5,828 nt of DNA from assembly GCA_030018715.1 (NCBI GenBank), contig JASEHN010000205.1, forward strand, positions 1-5,828, in the 5' to 3' direction. A program made the position numbers and the translations under genes. The stretch is from Thermodesulfobacteriota bacterium (lineage in GTDB: Bacteria > Desulfobacterota > SM23-61). How positions within the stretch are numbered: the first letter of the stretch is position 1; the number at the start of each line of letters is the position of its first letter. Positions 1-5,757 of this stretch are shown here, piece by piece. A model generated the notes under the pieces. The model ran no database searches, was not told the DNA's origin, and saw nothing but the letters and a program-made list of their open reading frames with translations.

Positions 1-54
1 TTATGTCTGTCAACCACTATATGTAGGGGGTACCCACTCTAAAGCCGGAAGGAC
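1..54. other. Unidentified sequence that interrupts the PIN-like gene; possible edge of a mobile element
   Basis: The PIN-like reading frame matches its family down to the codon at 55-57 and then loses similarity, so bases 1-54 appear to be foreign or rearranged. They contain a GGGTACCC palindrome (28-35) and the run TGTCTGTCAACC near the window edge. On the minus strand there is a TTGACA (8-13), the -35 consensus, reading off the window. No transposase or matching inverted repeat can be seen because the window ends here. An insertion-sequence end is the simplest explanation, but a deletion junction would look the same. Confidence 0.3.
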
Positions 55-141
55 CGAATCAAATATAAATAATCCTTCCAGCCACATCTGCTTAAAATCA
101 GCTTCTGTGGGGAAGTAATAGCCGGGAAATAGTTCTTTCAT
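10..141 (-). pseudogene. Truncated PIN-like domain nuclease (N-terminal fragment, PIN_8/DUF4935 type)
   Basis: This 43-codon frame starts at an ATG (139-141) with a good ribosome binding site, and begins MKELFPGYYFPTEADFKQMW. From memory, PIN-like (DUF4935/PIN_8) proteins begin in this style: an LFPGYY-PTE segment, a W/F-rich helix, then a hydrophobic strand ending in FD-(S/T/A)-NVLLNLYRY. Here the strand LFIFDS (residues 24-29) is present, so D28 would be the first metal-binding aspartate of the nuclease. After S29 the expected N-V-L-L-N-L-Y is replaced by VLPALEWVPPTYSG and a TGA stop. The family is usually several hundred residues long, so nearly all of the nuclease, including the other acidic residues, is missing. 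It lies 12 bases after the small Cys gene and was probably co-transcribed with it. The product should be inactive. The family call rests on about 29 residues. Confidence 0.6.
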
Positions 142-147
142 TGTTTG

Positions 148-152
148 CCTCT
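148..152 (-). promoter_or_regulatory. Ribosome binding site of the PIN-like gene
   Basis: AGAGG on the minus strand lies 6 bases before the ATG at 141. It falls in the 12-base gap after the stop codon of the upstream small gene. It supports this ATG as the genuine start and argues that the truncated frame was once a translated gene. Confidence 0.6.
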
Positions 153-153
153 G

Positions 154-333
154 TTATGGCCCTGGTTTTCTGGGTTCAAAATATTTGCAGCCTTTATCTG
201 GATCCATTTTGGGTAATAGGGGCTTGGGTTGATCCCCTTTGTGGACATTGAACCAACCGCATTTGAAATCTTGGATAAAATTGACTCGATCCCAATCAAC
301 TAAATATTTACATTCCCAACAGCTACCTTCCAT
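154..333 (-). CDS. Small four-cysteine protein of unknown function (59 aa)
   Basis: This complete 59-codon frame runs from ATG (331-333) to TAA (154-156), with AGAGGG 6 bases upstream. I do not recognise a named family. The protein has cysteines at residues 5, 8, 25 and 49: a CxxC near the N-terminus (CWEC), a lone Cys in a KCGW segment, and a last one in GCKYFEP near the end. Such spacing suggests a small metal-binding fold (zinc or iron), with aromatic residues packed around it (W6, Y10, W14, W27, F28, Y51, F52). There is no signal peptide or membrane segment, so it is probably cytoplasmic. It sits between the helicase gene and the PIN-like gene, 12 bases before the latter, which suggests an operon partner. 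Without the inserted element it would start 37 bases after the helicase stop. It is the only gene in the window with no sign of damage. The coding call is firm; the metal binding is inference. Confidence 0.75.
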   Translation of the reverse strand: MEGSCWECKYLVDWDRVNFIQDFKCGWFNVHKGDQPKPLLPKMDPDKGCKYFEPRKPGP

Positions 334-339
334 CTTATT

Positions 340-345
340 CCCTCT
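340..345 (-). promoter_or_regulatory. Ribosome binding site of the small Cys protein gene
   Basis: AGAGGG on the minus strand, 6 bases before the ATG at 333, is a near-consensus Shine-Dalgarno site. It lies outside the inserted element, so translation of the small gene does not depend on that element. Confidence 0.65.
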
Positions 346-373
346 TTGCTAAAGGCTATCTGTCAGCCAGTCA

Positions 374-381
374 CTCATTTG
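374..381. repeat. Left copy of the 8-bp target-site duplication
   Basis: CTCATTTG lies directly outside the TGT end of the inserted element, and the identical octamer is at 595-602 outside its ACA end. With the two preceding bases (CA) the direct repeat is 10 bp, 372-381 and 593-602. I take 8 bp because that leaves element ends that are inverted repeats starting TGT. Eight bases is within the range made by IS21- and IS481-type elements. Confidence 0.85.
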
Positions 382-409
382 TGTCACCACCGGTTTAGAA
401 TGGACCCAG
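382..409 (+). repeat. Left terminal inverted repeat of the 213-bp element
   Basis: These 28 bases match the reverse complement of 567-594 at 22 of 28 positions. The outer part TGT(C/T)ACC and the CCGG core, and the whole inner TGGACCCAG, are conserved. The mismatches cluster in the middle, as expected for recognition sites with conserved outer and inner blocks. Confidence 0.82.
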
Positions 410-422
410 TCACCACCGGTTT
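383..422 (+). repeat. Tandem end motif inside the element's left end
   Basis: The 14-mer GTCACCACCGGTTT occurs at 383-396 and again, identically, at 409-422, one copy every 26 bases. Each is followed by GGACCCA (402-408 and 425-431). This looks like two consecutive transposase-binding repeats. The right end has only the second half of the inner copy (GGACCCACCC inverted at 542-551), so the two ends are not equal. Confidence 0.7.
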
Positions 423-500
423 TCGGACCCACCCGATTAAGCTCGTGAGTTGCTTTGTCGCCGATTTTTTTCTTTAACTGCTGCATTTTATTGATTTATT

Positions 501-532
501 ACTTTAGAGTTGCCGCGCGGCAACTCTAAAGT
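501..532. repeat. Perfect 32-nt palindrome inside the element, overlapping the helicase stop codon
   Basis: The half-site ACTTTAGAGTTGCCGC is followed at once by its exact reverse complement, centred between 516 and 517. As RNA it could form a stem of about 14 base pairs with a tetraloop. The helicase stop TAG (526-528) lies inside it. It is not followed by a clear U-run on either strand: the minus-strand side is A-rich (AATAAATCAATAAAA) and the plus-strand side is TCTGTATTT. A classical intrinsic terminator is therefore not supported. It may be a structural part of the element or slow RNA decay of the helicase transcript. Confidence 0.85.
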
Positions 533-3500
533 TCTGTATTTGGGTGGGTCCAAGAAAATAGCCCATCTGGGTCCACTTTTGACCGGGGGTAACACTCATT
601 TGAAACCAACCATCGCGGATCATCAAGAGCCGCATCAATTTCCTTTCCAAGGAGCCTTGCCCGGCATTGATTCTCGGATAATGTGTCGGCAAAGGCTTCG
701 ACTTCCCGGCAAATATCCGGAGGCCACTCAGGATATCCCCCTAATTTCTCAAGGCATCTCCTTAAACGGTGGGCAGTGGCAATGTCGCGGGAAATCTGCC
801 TGTGAATTAGGCCATTGAGATCGCTGGTTCCTTCTCCCAAGCAAGCCAGGAACCGGCCCAGCTCTCGAAGGAGGCGAATTCGCGCCGCGCTGATCTGCCG
901 TTTCAAACCATCCCGTTCTCTTTGGGCCGCCTGCGCCTCAAGGAAATCAACCTGCCGGCGGGCGGCTCCTCCGGCGAGCCGATCGGCTTCAAGCCATTGT
1001 TTCGGATCAGGGTAATCTCCATCCCACCCTTCCAGGCGATTCTTTAAATCTCCCAGCGAGTTAATCGGAAAGACCTCTCCGTTTCCAACCCAATAGGCAG
1101 AGGAGCTCCGAAATGATTTCCTTTGGTGGGACCCGATAACGAGAGGAAGCCTCTCCCCTGCATGGGTAAGGCTTTCAGCAATCTTTTTCAAGCGGGGCTC
1201 AAAGAAAGATAGGGGGAAAATATCCCGGTCTTGCTCCAAGATATCGATCTGGGAGGATATGGAAAATGTACCTTGCCCTGGGACGGAAATTTTATATTTC
1301 TTCTGGGTTTTATCTACCTGTGTCCGAGGTCCAAATTCGCCATTGAATAACAACAGGCTCGCTTCCAGATCGGAACGAGTCAAGGAAGGAGGGAGATTTT
1401 CTTCGCCCTCGGCGGAGTTCTCGATGTAAGCCTCTTTCGCCAGCGCATCCTGCTCGATTTGACTGGCGGCAGTTTCGAGGGCGCCTGGATCAACTTTTTC
1501 TTCACCCAGCAGCATTTTTCTCGCTTTGGCCAGAACAGGCTGCATTGGGCCAACGAAATGCTCAAAGAGGCCGCAACGGGTCCTTAAGGTTTTGTAGACT
1601 TGTTCATCTACGCTGTTTTTCAACAACAAATTAACAACGCGGACTTCAGGCAGCTTCTGCCCGATTCGGTCGATTCGTCCGATCCGCTGTTCAACCTTGC
1701 TTGGGTTCCAGGGAAGGTCATAATTGATAAGAGCCCCCGCCGCCTGAAGGTTAAGGCCCTCGCTGGCGGCATCGGTGCAGATCAAAGCTCGGAATTCTCC
1801 TTGGTGGAGAGATTTAGTTATTTCATCCTTCGTAACCGATTTCCACGAATTCCCGTCCCACCGTTCCCCGCCTCTACCGCTGTAACATCCCAGGCCCTTT
1901 CCGAAATGGGTAATCAAGGTATCCCGCAGATATTCCATCGTATCGACATATTCCGTGAAAACCAGGACCGCCCTGCCATCCTCCGTAATCTTCCTTAGTT
2001 CATCGAAAAAGCGATCCCTCTTGGTATCCCGGCCGCGAAGCGCTCTCAAGTCTTCCAGCAAACCATCTACATCATTTAGCTCGGCTCTGGCTGTCTGGGG
2101 GTCGTTCGGGAAGGAGGCGGATATTTTTAGACTGCTTTCCCCTTCCGGAAGCTCATCACTGCTCAGATCCTCCGGGGCATCCCGAAGACCCAATTCGTGA
2201 TCATACGCCTTCCGATCAATAATTCTCCTCAATCCCTCCCGGCGCCTCTCCAGGCTGCATTCCAGAGCGGAATGAGAACTGCTGGCCCGCCGCCGGTAAA
2301 CGGTCATCACAAATCCCTTTCCCGATTTCTCCCTTTCAAGCTCCTCGTATCGTCTATCGATATAATTCTTGATCCGATCATATACTCTTCTTTCGGAAGA
2401 ATCGGAAAAATCGAAGGGAATATCCTCCACGGTTCGCTTGGGAGGGGGAGATGAAAGGAGGCCTCTTTGATAATATCTTCGAAGGGTCTCCCGGGTATTG
2501 CGGTGCATCCTGCGCGCAAGCGGGGCTCCGCATCGAAGCCACTGGACGACCTCCTGCCGCTTGGCTGAAGGAGGAAAAACCAGCTTTTGAATCAGGGTTG
2601 TTTCACCTAAATGTTTCAAATCCTCTCCAGGGGGCGAGGGGAACCGTTCGTCCGCTTTTATTAGAACAGCCGCATTCTTTGCCATGGCCTTATCGCAACG
2701 TTTATTCTGCACGGCTGCGACCGCTTGATAAAAATCCCTGACGGCCGCAAAATCCGCAAGCCATCTGTCCCCTTCTCCCAGCACAGCCAGAAGATCCCAG
2801 GGCTCCCAGGGGTGGGTTTGCATAGGGGTGGCGCTCAAAAGAAGAAAACCGCGTGCGCGGCGACTAAGTTGAAGCTGGTGCAATAGATCCAGGAGCAAGG
2901 TCCCGCTATTGAATTCCCCCTCTTCCTGCTTTCGCCTCCTGGCGGCGTGAGATTCATCGAGAACCACCAGATCCCAGGGAGGCGCAGCCAGAATAATCGG
3001 GAGGTTATTTTCGGTCCGCGCCGTCTCACGGCTCATCAAAAGAACGTCTTTCTCCAGGGCCTCTTGGAGGCCGCTTATCTTCTCAACCTTTTCATCCGGC
3101 CAGACGAGGGAATTGACACCTTCGAGACGGGGAAAGATCAACCCTCCTTTTTCCCGCAGCTCTCCCTGCCATTGTTTCAGGAGGCCAGCAGGAAGCAGGA
3201 TCAGCGCCCGCCGGACACCCCTTCCGGCTAAAAGGCGCCGCAGGATCAAAATCGCCTCGATAGTTTTGCCCATGCCCACTTCATCACAGAGCAGCCGCCC
3301 TTCCGGCCATGCTCCCGCTGTCTCTTCTACGACCCATTTCTGATGGGGCCAGGAATCCACCAATGCCGTGGCATCGCATGCCAGTCCCCCATTTTGAATG
3401 TAAGGGGACTCCATAATAAACCGCCAGACCATGGCTGCTTTTTGCCGGGCAAGAGCGTTGGACGGCTCCAATATTGGCGGTTCCTTAGGGGCAAATTTAA

Positions 3501-4065
3501 TGAGTTTTAATCGAAGGGCTTCGGGCAGCGTTACGGTATGGACATCCGGGTGATTATCACCCCAGAGGGCGGTGAATTCCTGATTATATTCCTGATATCT
3601 TGCCTGATCTTCCCAGGAAGTGGAAATCTCCAGACGCTCATAATTTCCCAGAAGGCCCCTGGCCGACTCGTTTCCGCTTCCGCTGAAAACGATGGAATCT
3701 CCCGCCTGATCGGTCATGATGCCGAATTTGGCATGAACGATCCCCTCTCCTTTCCGCATCACACCAACGCGCACTTCCAGGAAACCACGCTTGATCAGCC
3801 AGCCGAGCATGGCCAACCTCTTCTTTTCAAGGACGTCAACTGGATTTTTGAAGCGCTGCTTTAGAAGGGATTCAAGGCGGGAGAGGTCGCCGGTAACAAT
3901 CATAGCCCGCACATCCTCTTCCTGCAATTCTTCATTAACAACCAGACGGATCGCCGGGCCGGGAGCCTGGTCACCCAAAGATTCAAGTCGTTTTATTAGT
4001 CCGGCAAATCCCCCTGACCGCAGCCGCAAGGACCGTGCTTGAAAAATAGGCGCAGCATCGGGCAT
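526..4065 (-). CDS. PLD-like/SNF2 helicase fusion, candidate anti-phage protein (main frame of a frameshifted gene)
   Basis: This frame gives 1179 residues; its apparent ATG at 4065 is not the real start, because the first 19 residues are out-of-frame sequence. The gene really begins at 4189 and shifts frame at 4010-4014; joined, it would be 1220 residues. In this frame's numbering, a PLD-like phosphodiesterase domain covers about 20-170, with HAK (111-113), nearby aspartates (119, 123) and SGSGN (128-132), one HxK site. The SNF2 motor follows: Walker A GMGKT (264-268), DESH box (370-373), SAT (411-413), motif V SEGLNLQ (768-774) and motif VI QRIGRIDRIGQ (793-803), resembling RapA/HepA translocases. 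About 1030-1070 is a charged, probably coiled helix. The last 22 residues (from C1158) and the TAG stop come from the inserted element; the original gene ended at E1157. Known relatives occur in defence loci beside DUF1156 methylases. A DNA translocase that cleaves or excludes unmodified DNA is inferred. The class of protein is firm, activity is not. Confidence 0.88.
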   Translation of the reverse strand: MPDAAPIFQARSLRLRSGGFAGLIKRLESLGDQAPGPAIRLVVNEELQEEDVRAMIVTGDLSRLESLLKQRFKNPVDVLEKKRLAMLGWLIKRGFLEVRVGVMRKGEGIVHAKFGIMTDQAGDSIVFSGSGNESARGLLGNYERLEISTSWEDQARYQEYNQEFTALWGDNHPDVHTVTLPEALRLKLIKFAPKEPPILEPSNALARQKAAMVWRFIMESPYIQNGGLACDATALVDSWPHQKWVVEETAGAWPEGRLLCDEVGMGKTIEAILILRRLLAGRGVRRALILLPAGLLKQWQGELREKGGLIFPRLEGVNSLVWPDEKVEKISGLQEALEKDVLLMSRETARTENNLPIILAAPPWDLVVLDESHAARRRKQEEGEFNSGTLLLDLLHQLQLSRRARGFLLLSATPMQTHPWEPWDLLAVLGEGDRWLADFAAVRDFYQAVAAVQNKRCDKAMAKNAAVLIKADERFPSPPGEDLKHLGETTLIQKLVFPPSAKRQEVVQWLRCGAPLARRMHRNTRETLRRYYQRGLLSSPPPKRTVEDIPFDFSDSSERRVYDRIKNYIDRRYEELEREKSGKGFVMTVYRRRASSSHSALECSLERRREGLRRIIDRKAYDHELGLRDAPEDLSSDELPEGESSLKISASFPNDPQTARAELNDVDGLLEDLRALRGRDTKRDRFFDELRKITEDGRAVLVFTEYVDTMEYLRDTLITHFGKGLGCYSGRGGERWDGNSWKSVTKDEITKSLHQGEFRALICTDAASEGLNLQAAGALINYDLPWNPSKVEQRIGRIDRIGQKLPEVRVVNLLLKNSVDEQVYKTLRTRCGLFEHFVGPMQPVLAKARKMLLGEEKVDPGALETAASQIEQDALAKEAYIENSAEGEENLPPSLTRSDLEASLLLFNGEFGPRTQVDKTQKKYKISVPGQGTFSISSQIDILEQDRDIFPLSFFEPRLKKIAESLTHAGERLPLVIGSHQRKSFRSSSAYWVGNGEVFPINSLGDLKNRLEGWDGDYPDPKQWLEADRLAGGAARRQVDFLEAQAAQRERDGLKRQISAARIRLLRELGRFLACLGEGTSDLNGLIHRQISRDIATAHRLRRCLEKLGGYPEWPPDICREVEAFADTLSENQCRARLLGKEIDAALDDPRWLVSNECYPRSKVDPDGLFSWTHPNTEL
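567..594 (-). repeat. Right terminal inverted repeat of the 213-bp element
   Basis: Read on the minus strand from 594, this begins TGTTACCCCCGG and ends TGGACCCAG, mirroring the left end with 6 mismatches. It is translated as part of the altered C-terminus of the helicase (CYPRSKVDPDG). Confidence 0.82.
595..602. repeat. Right copy of the 8-bp target-site duplication
   Basis: CTCATTTG is identical to 374-381. On the minus strand it carries the last native helicase codons (part of Ser, then Asn and Glu). Joining this copy directly to the sequence beyond the left copy gives GAG-TGA, which restores a stop codon at 371-373. Confidence 0.85.
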
Positions 4066-4189
4066 AAAGAGTAGATTCGCTTAAGGCGGGAACATAAAGC
4101 TCCTCCAGGAGCTCAGGATCCGGGCCACGGAGGAACCTTTTCCAGGACTGTTTACGCAGACACCCGGGCTGGATTGGGTCGGAGGGCAT
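3983..4189 (-). pseudogene. True N-terminus of the PLD-SNF2 helicase, separated by a frameshift
   Basis: This 68-codon frame starts at an ATG (4187-4189) only 5 bases after the methylase stop, with AAGGAG upstream. Residues 26-58, including ELLEELYVPAL and CCAYFSSTVLAAAVRG, have the look of the first strand and helix of a PLD-like domain, in which a Y/F-F-S-S segment leads into a helix ending ...RGFAGLI. In this frame the next residues are ICRTNKTT and a stop, whereas the main helicase frame continues exactly as expected with GFAGLIKRLESLG. Removing one base from the C-run at 4010-4014 fuses residue 60 here to residue 20 of the main frame. Unless the extra base is a sequencing error, only a 68-residue peptide is made from this start. 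Confidence 0.85.
4010..4014 (-). other. Frameshift site (run of five C on the plus strand) in the helicase gene
   Basis: Minus-strand reading is GTC AGG GGG ATT in the upstream frame and TCA GGG GGA TTT in the downstream frame. With four G instead of five, the reading is GTC AGG GGA TTT GCC, giving V-R-G-F-A and uniting both halves. The site is a homopolymer, so a sequencing indel, a real inactivating mutation and slippage are all possible. Confidence 0.8.
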
Positions 4190-4194
4190 GGGAT

Positions 4195-5757
4195 TTATTC
4201 ATCTCCTTCTTGTTCGCCTTCCTCATCCTGTAAATCTTCTTCGGTTACATCCTCTTCTTCGCTTGAGTATTTCAGGGGTAATTCCATAATCATGGGAGGT
4301 TTTTCGGTCCAATCAGGTGGGGTCATCCCAAAAAGAGGCTCCAGCAAAGCATGCCAGGCGCGAAATTCGGGAAACTTTGCTGCCGCCGAATTCTTTCCCT
4401 TTTCATGGCGAAGGGCCTCCGGTGCGGCTTCAATTAGGGCTTTCATAAGCTGGGCTACGGGAGAATCGCTCGCCCAACGCTGTTGGCGGGCAAGGGCTCT
4501 TGCCGAGCCGATTCCACCCGAACCGCCTCCAGCCTCGATGTACCGCAGGGCGAGGGCATGACAGGCATCAAGGGCGGTACGGAAGCGCGGATCGTTGGGG
4601 TGAATCTTTAAAATCTCCTTCTTCGCCCTTTTTCTGGAAATGGTGACTGGCCCGAATAAGCTTTCCGTCACTTCGTCCGGATCCAAAGCGCGTTCCCGGC
4701 GGCGCTCTTTTGCCGGGACCATTTGAATTTTATCGCCTGATTTGGTAACCAGCCCAGCGGTGACAAGCTGATCCACATCCATGTCAACCGCATGGCCCAG
4801 CAATTTGGCTTCGTTGAAACGAAATTCGGCCGCGCCAAGAACGTCCCAGCAAAGCAACGCAAACCGGCCTTCCGGTTCGACCCCGGCAAGCCCTCTGGAT
4901 GCAAGTTTTTCAATCCTCCAGGTGCTTACCGCATCGGATGCTTCATTGATGGCCCGGTCCACCTCTACGGAGATATCGGTATCCGTGCGAACCTCATCAT
5001 AACGGCTGTAAACTTCCATGGCCGGTCCAAAGGAACCCACCAGTTGATCGACTGGGTTCAAACCCTCCGATTGAAGACGCTCGGCAGTTTCCCTGGCCTT
5101 ATTGCGGATTTCCTGCTGCATGGCGCTGTCGAAATACCCAACACCCGCACCGACGAGGCGTTTCCGGGCCACAAGAATCACCGTGCTTTGAGCCGCATTC
5201 TTTTTGGCCTGATGCAGACTGTGCTCACTCTCTGTTTTAACCGGCCAGGTGGCGGTTATGATAAATCCAGCCCGGATGAGGGAATTGAATAGGGCCTCCC
5301 ATGCCTCCTGCTTTTTATGGGTGAACATGACAGTCAGGACCCCGTCGTCGCGCAGGATGCGGCGGCATTCCTTGAAAGTATCGGTCATAAGGCTCTGGTA
5401 AAAGGCATGGGCTTTTGCCTTGGCTTCGGCAGTCTTTCCGTCGCGCTTCCCCTTCTTCGAAGCCTTTGACCCATTTTCCCGGTGGCGGCTGATATTTACC
5501 ACCGCTTCCTGGTCATGCTCGCAAAGGTAGGTTGAAAACCATTCCGGGCGGCGGTGCCCCTGGGTACGCTTCAGCCAGACATAGAAGAAGTCGGCAAGCT
5601 CCGAGTATTGGACATTGTCGGCATAGGGAGGATCAACAACAACCGCCGTAATGCTTTTATCTTCGATTTGGGGAAGGTTTGTTGCAGTGCCAAGAGGACG
5701 GCATGGGGGACGTAGTTTAAAAATATAACTGGGGTGATCAGGCTCGGAGAGTATCAT
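4195..5757 (-). CDS. DUF1156-type adenine-specific DNA methylase, C-terminal part
   Basis: The predicted enzyme transfers a methyl group from S-adenosylmethionine to adenine in DNA, probably marking host DNA as self. Residues 42-45 are the catalytic DPPY, inside the family-typical run VVVDPPYADNVQYSELADFF, followed by FYVWLKR (58-64). A Lys-rich loop follows (about 97-115), then CRRILRDDGVLTVMFTHK (131-148) and FIITATWPVKTE (165-176), both usual for DUF1156 methylases. The C-terminus (about 205-490) is mostly helical and unassigned, with a Gly-rich stretch (409-417), and ends in a very acidic tail (499-520). The family is normally about 900-1000 residues, with DUF1156 and the SAM-binding motif I near the N-terminus; both are absent here. 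The frame stays open only 22 codons above this ATG, to a TGA at 5824-5826, and the ATG has no Shine-Dalgarno site. The gene is therefore probably broken or frameshifted upstream. It ends 5 bases before the helicase start, indicating an operon. Confidence 0.85.
   Translation of the reverse strand: MILSEPDHPSYIFKLRPPCRPLGTATNLPQIEDKSITAVVVDPPYADNVQYSELADFFYVWLKRTQGHRRPEWFSTYLCEHDQEAVVNISRHRENGSKASKKGKRDGKTAEAKAKAHAFYQSLMTDTFKECRRILRDDGVLTVMFTHKKQEAWEALFNSLIRAGFIITATWPVKTESEHSLHQAKKNAAQSTVILVARKRLVGAGVGYFDSAMQQEIRNKARETAERLQSEGLNPVDQLVGSFGPAMEVYSRYDEVRTDTDISVEVDRAINEASDAVSTWRIEKLASRGLAGVEPEGRFALLCWDVLGAAEFRFNEAKLLGHAVDMDVDQLVTAGLVTKSGDKIQMVPAKERRRERALDPDEVTESLFGPVTISRKRAKKEILKIHPNDPRFRTALDACHALALRYIEAGGGSGGIGSARALARQQRWASDSPVAQLMKALIEAAPEALRHEKGKNSAAAKFPEFRAWHALLEPLFGMTPPDWTEKPPMIMELPLKYSSEEEDVTEEDLQDEEGEQEGDE
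4203..4208 (-). promoter_or_regulatory. Ribosome binding site of the helicase gene, inside the methylase 3' end
   Basis: AAGGAG on the minus strand lies 13 bases before the ATG at 4189, within the last codons of the methylase. The spacing is somewhat long, so translational coupling to the methylase stop, 5 bases upstream of the ATG, is likely. No such site precedes the apparent ATG at 4065, which supports 4189 as the real start. Confidence 0.5.

Larger units (their letters stand above)
382..594. mobile_element. 213-bp transposase-less insertion element (MITE-like, possibly IS21/IS481-related)
   Basis: The element starts TGTCACCACCGG and ends CCGGGGGTAACA. Its first and last 28 bases are inverted repeats identical at 22 positions, ending in a shared TGGACCCAG, and it is flanked by perfect 8-bp direct repeats. 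Inside each end a second, partial copy of the end motif occurs: GTCACCACCGGTTT is repeated at 383-396 and 409-422, and GGACCCACCC at 425-434 is inverted at 542-551. Multiple end repeats and TGT/ACA termini recall IS21-family ends, but IS481-type elements share the TGT terminus, so the family is uncertain. The interior holds an AT-rich stretch (about 436-510) and a perfect palindrome. There is no transposase frame, so it would need one supplied in trans. It lies at the 3' end of the helicase gene and replaces its stop codon. Confidence 0.82.

Noticed and set aside
8..13. TTGACA on the minus strand as a promoter -35 box
   Set aside because: The -10 region would lie outside the window, and one hexamer match alone is not enough to call a promoter.
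349..486. 45-codon minus-strand frame between the helicase and the small Cys gene
   Set aside because: It starts inside the inserted element without a ribosome binding site, runs through the left inverted repeat and ends in flanking DNA, so it is a chimera created by the insertion.
501..532. Palindrome as an intrinsic terminator of the helicase gene
   Set aside because: No U-run follows on either strand, and it belongs to the inserted element rather than to the original operon.
504..692. Minus-strand frame overlapping the end of the helicase
   Set aside because: It is an alternative frame over helicase codons and the element's right end, with no family features of its own.
4004..4020. Programmed +1 ribosomal frameshift at AGG GGG
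   Set aside because: There is no in-frame stop or known slippery +1 signal at the site, and a single-base indel in a homopolymer is simpler. It remains possible only if homologues keep the five-G run.
4792..5292. 166-codon plus-strand frame opposite the methylase
   Set aside because: It is antisense to well-conserved methylase sequence, has no recognisable motif, and other shorter plus-strand frames across the window are the same kind of shadow.
526..5757. Assignment as a DISARM system (drmMI, drmD)
   Set aside because: DISARM also pairs a methylase with an SNF2 helicase, but its DrmA and DrmB genes are not in this window, and the PLD domain fused to the N-terminus of the helicase points to a different, DUF1156-associated group.
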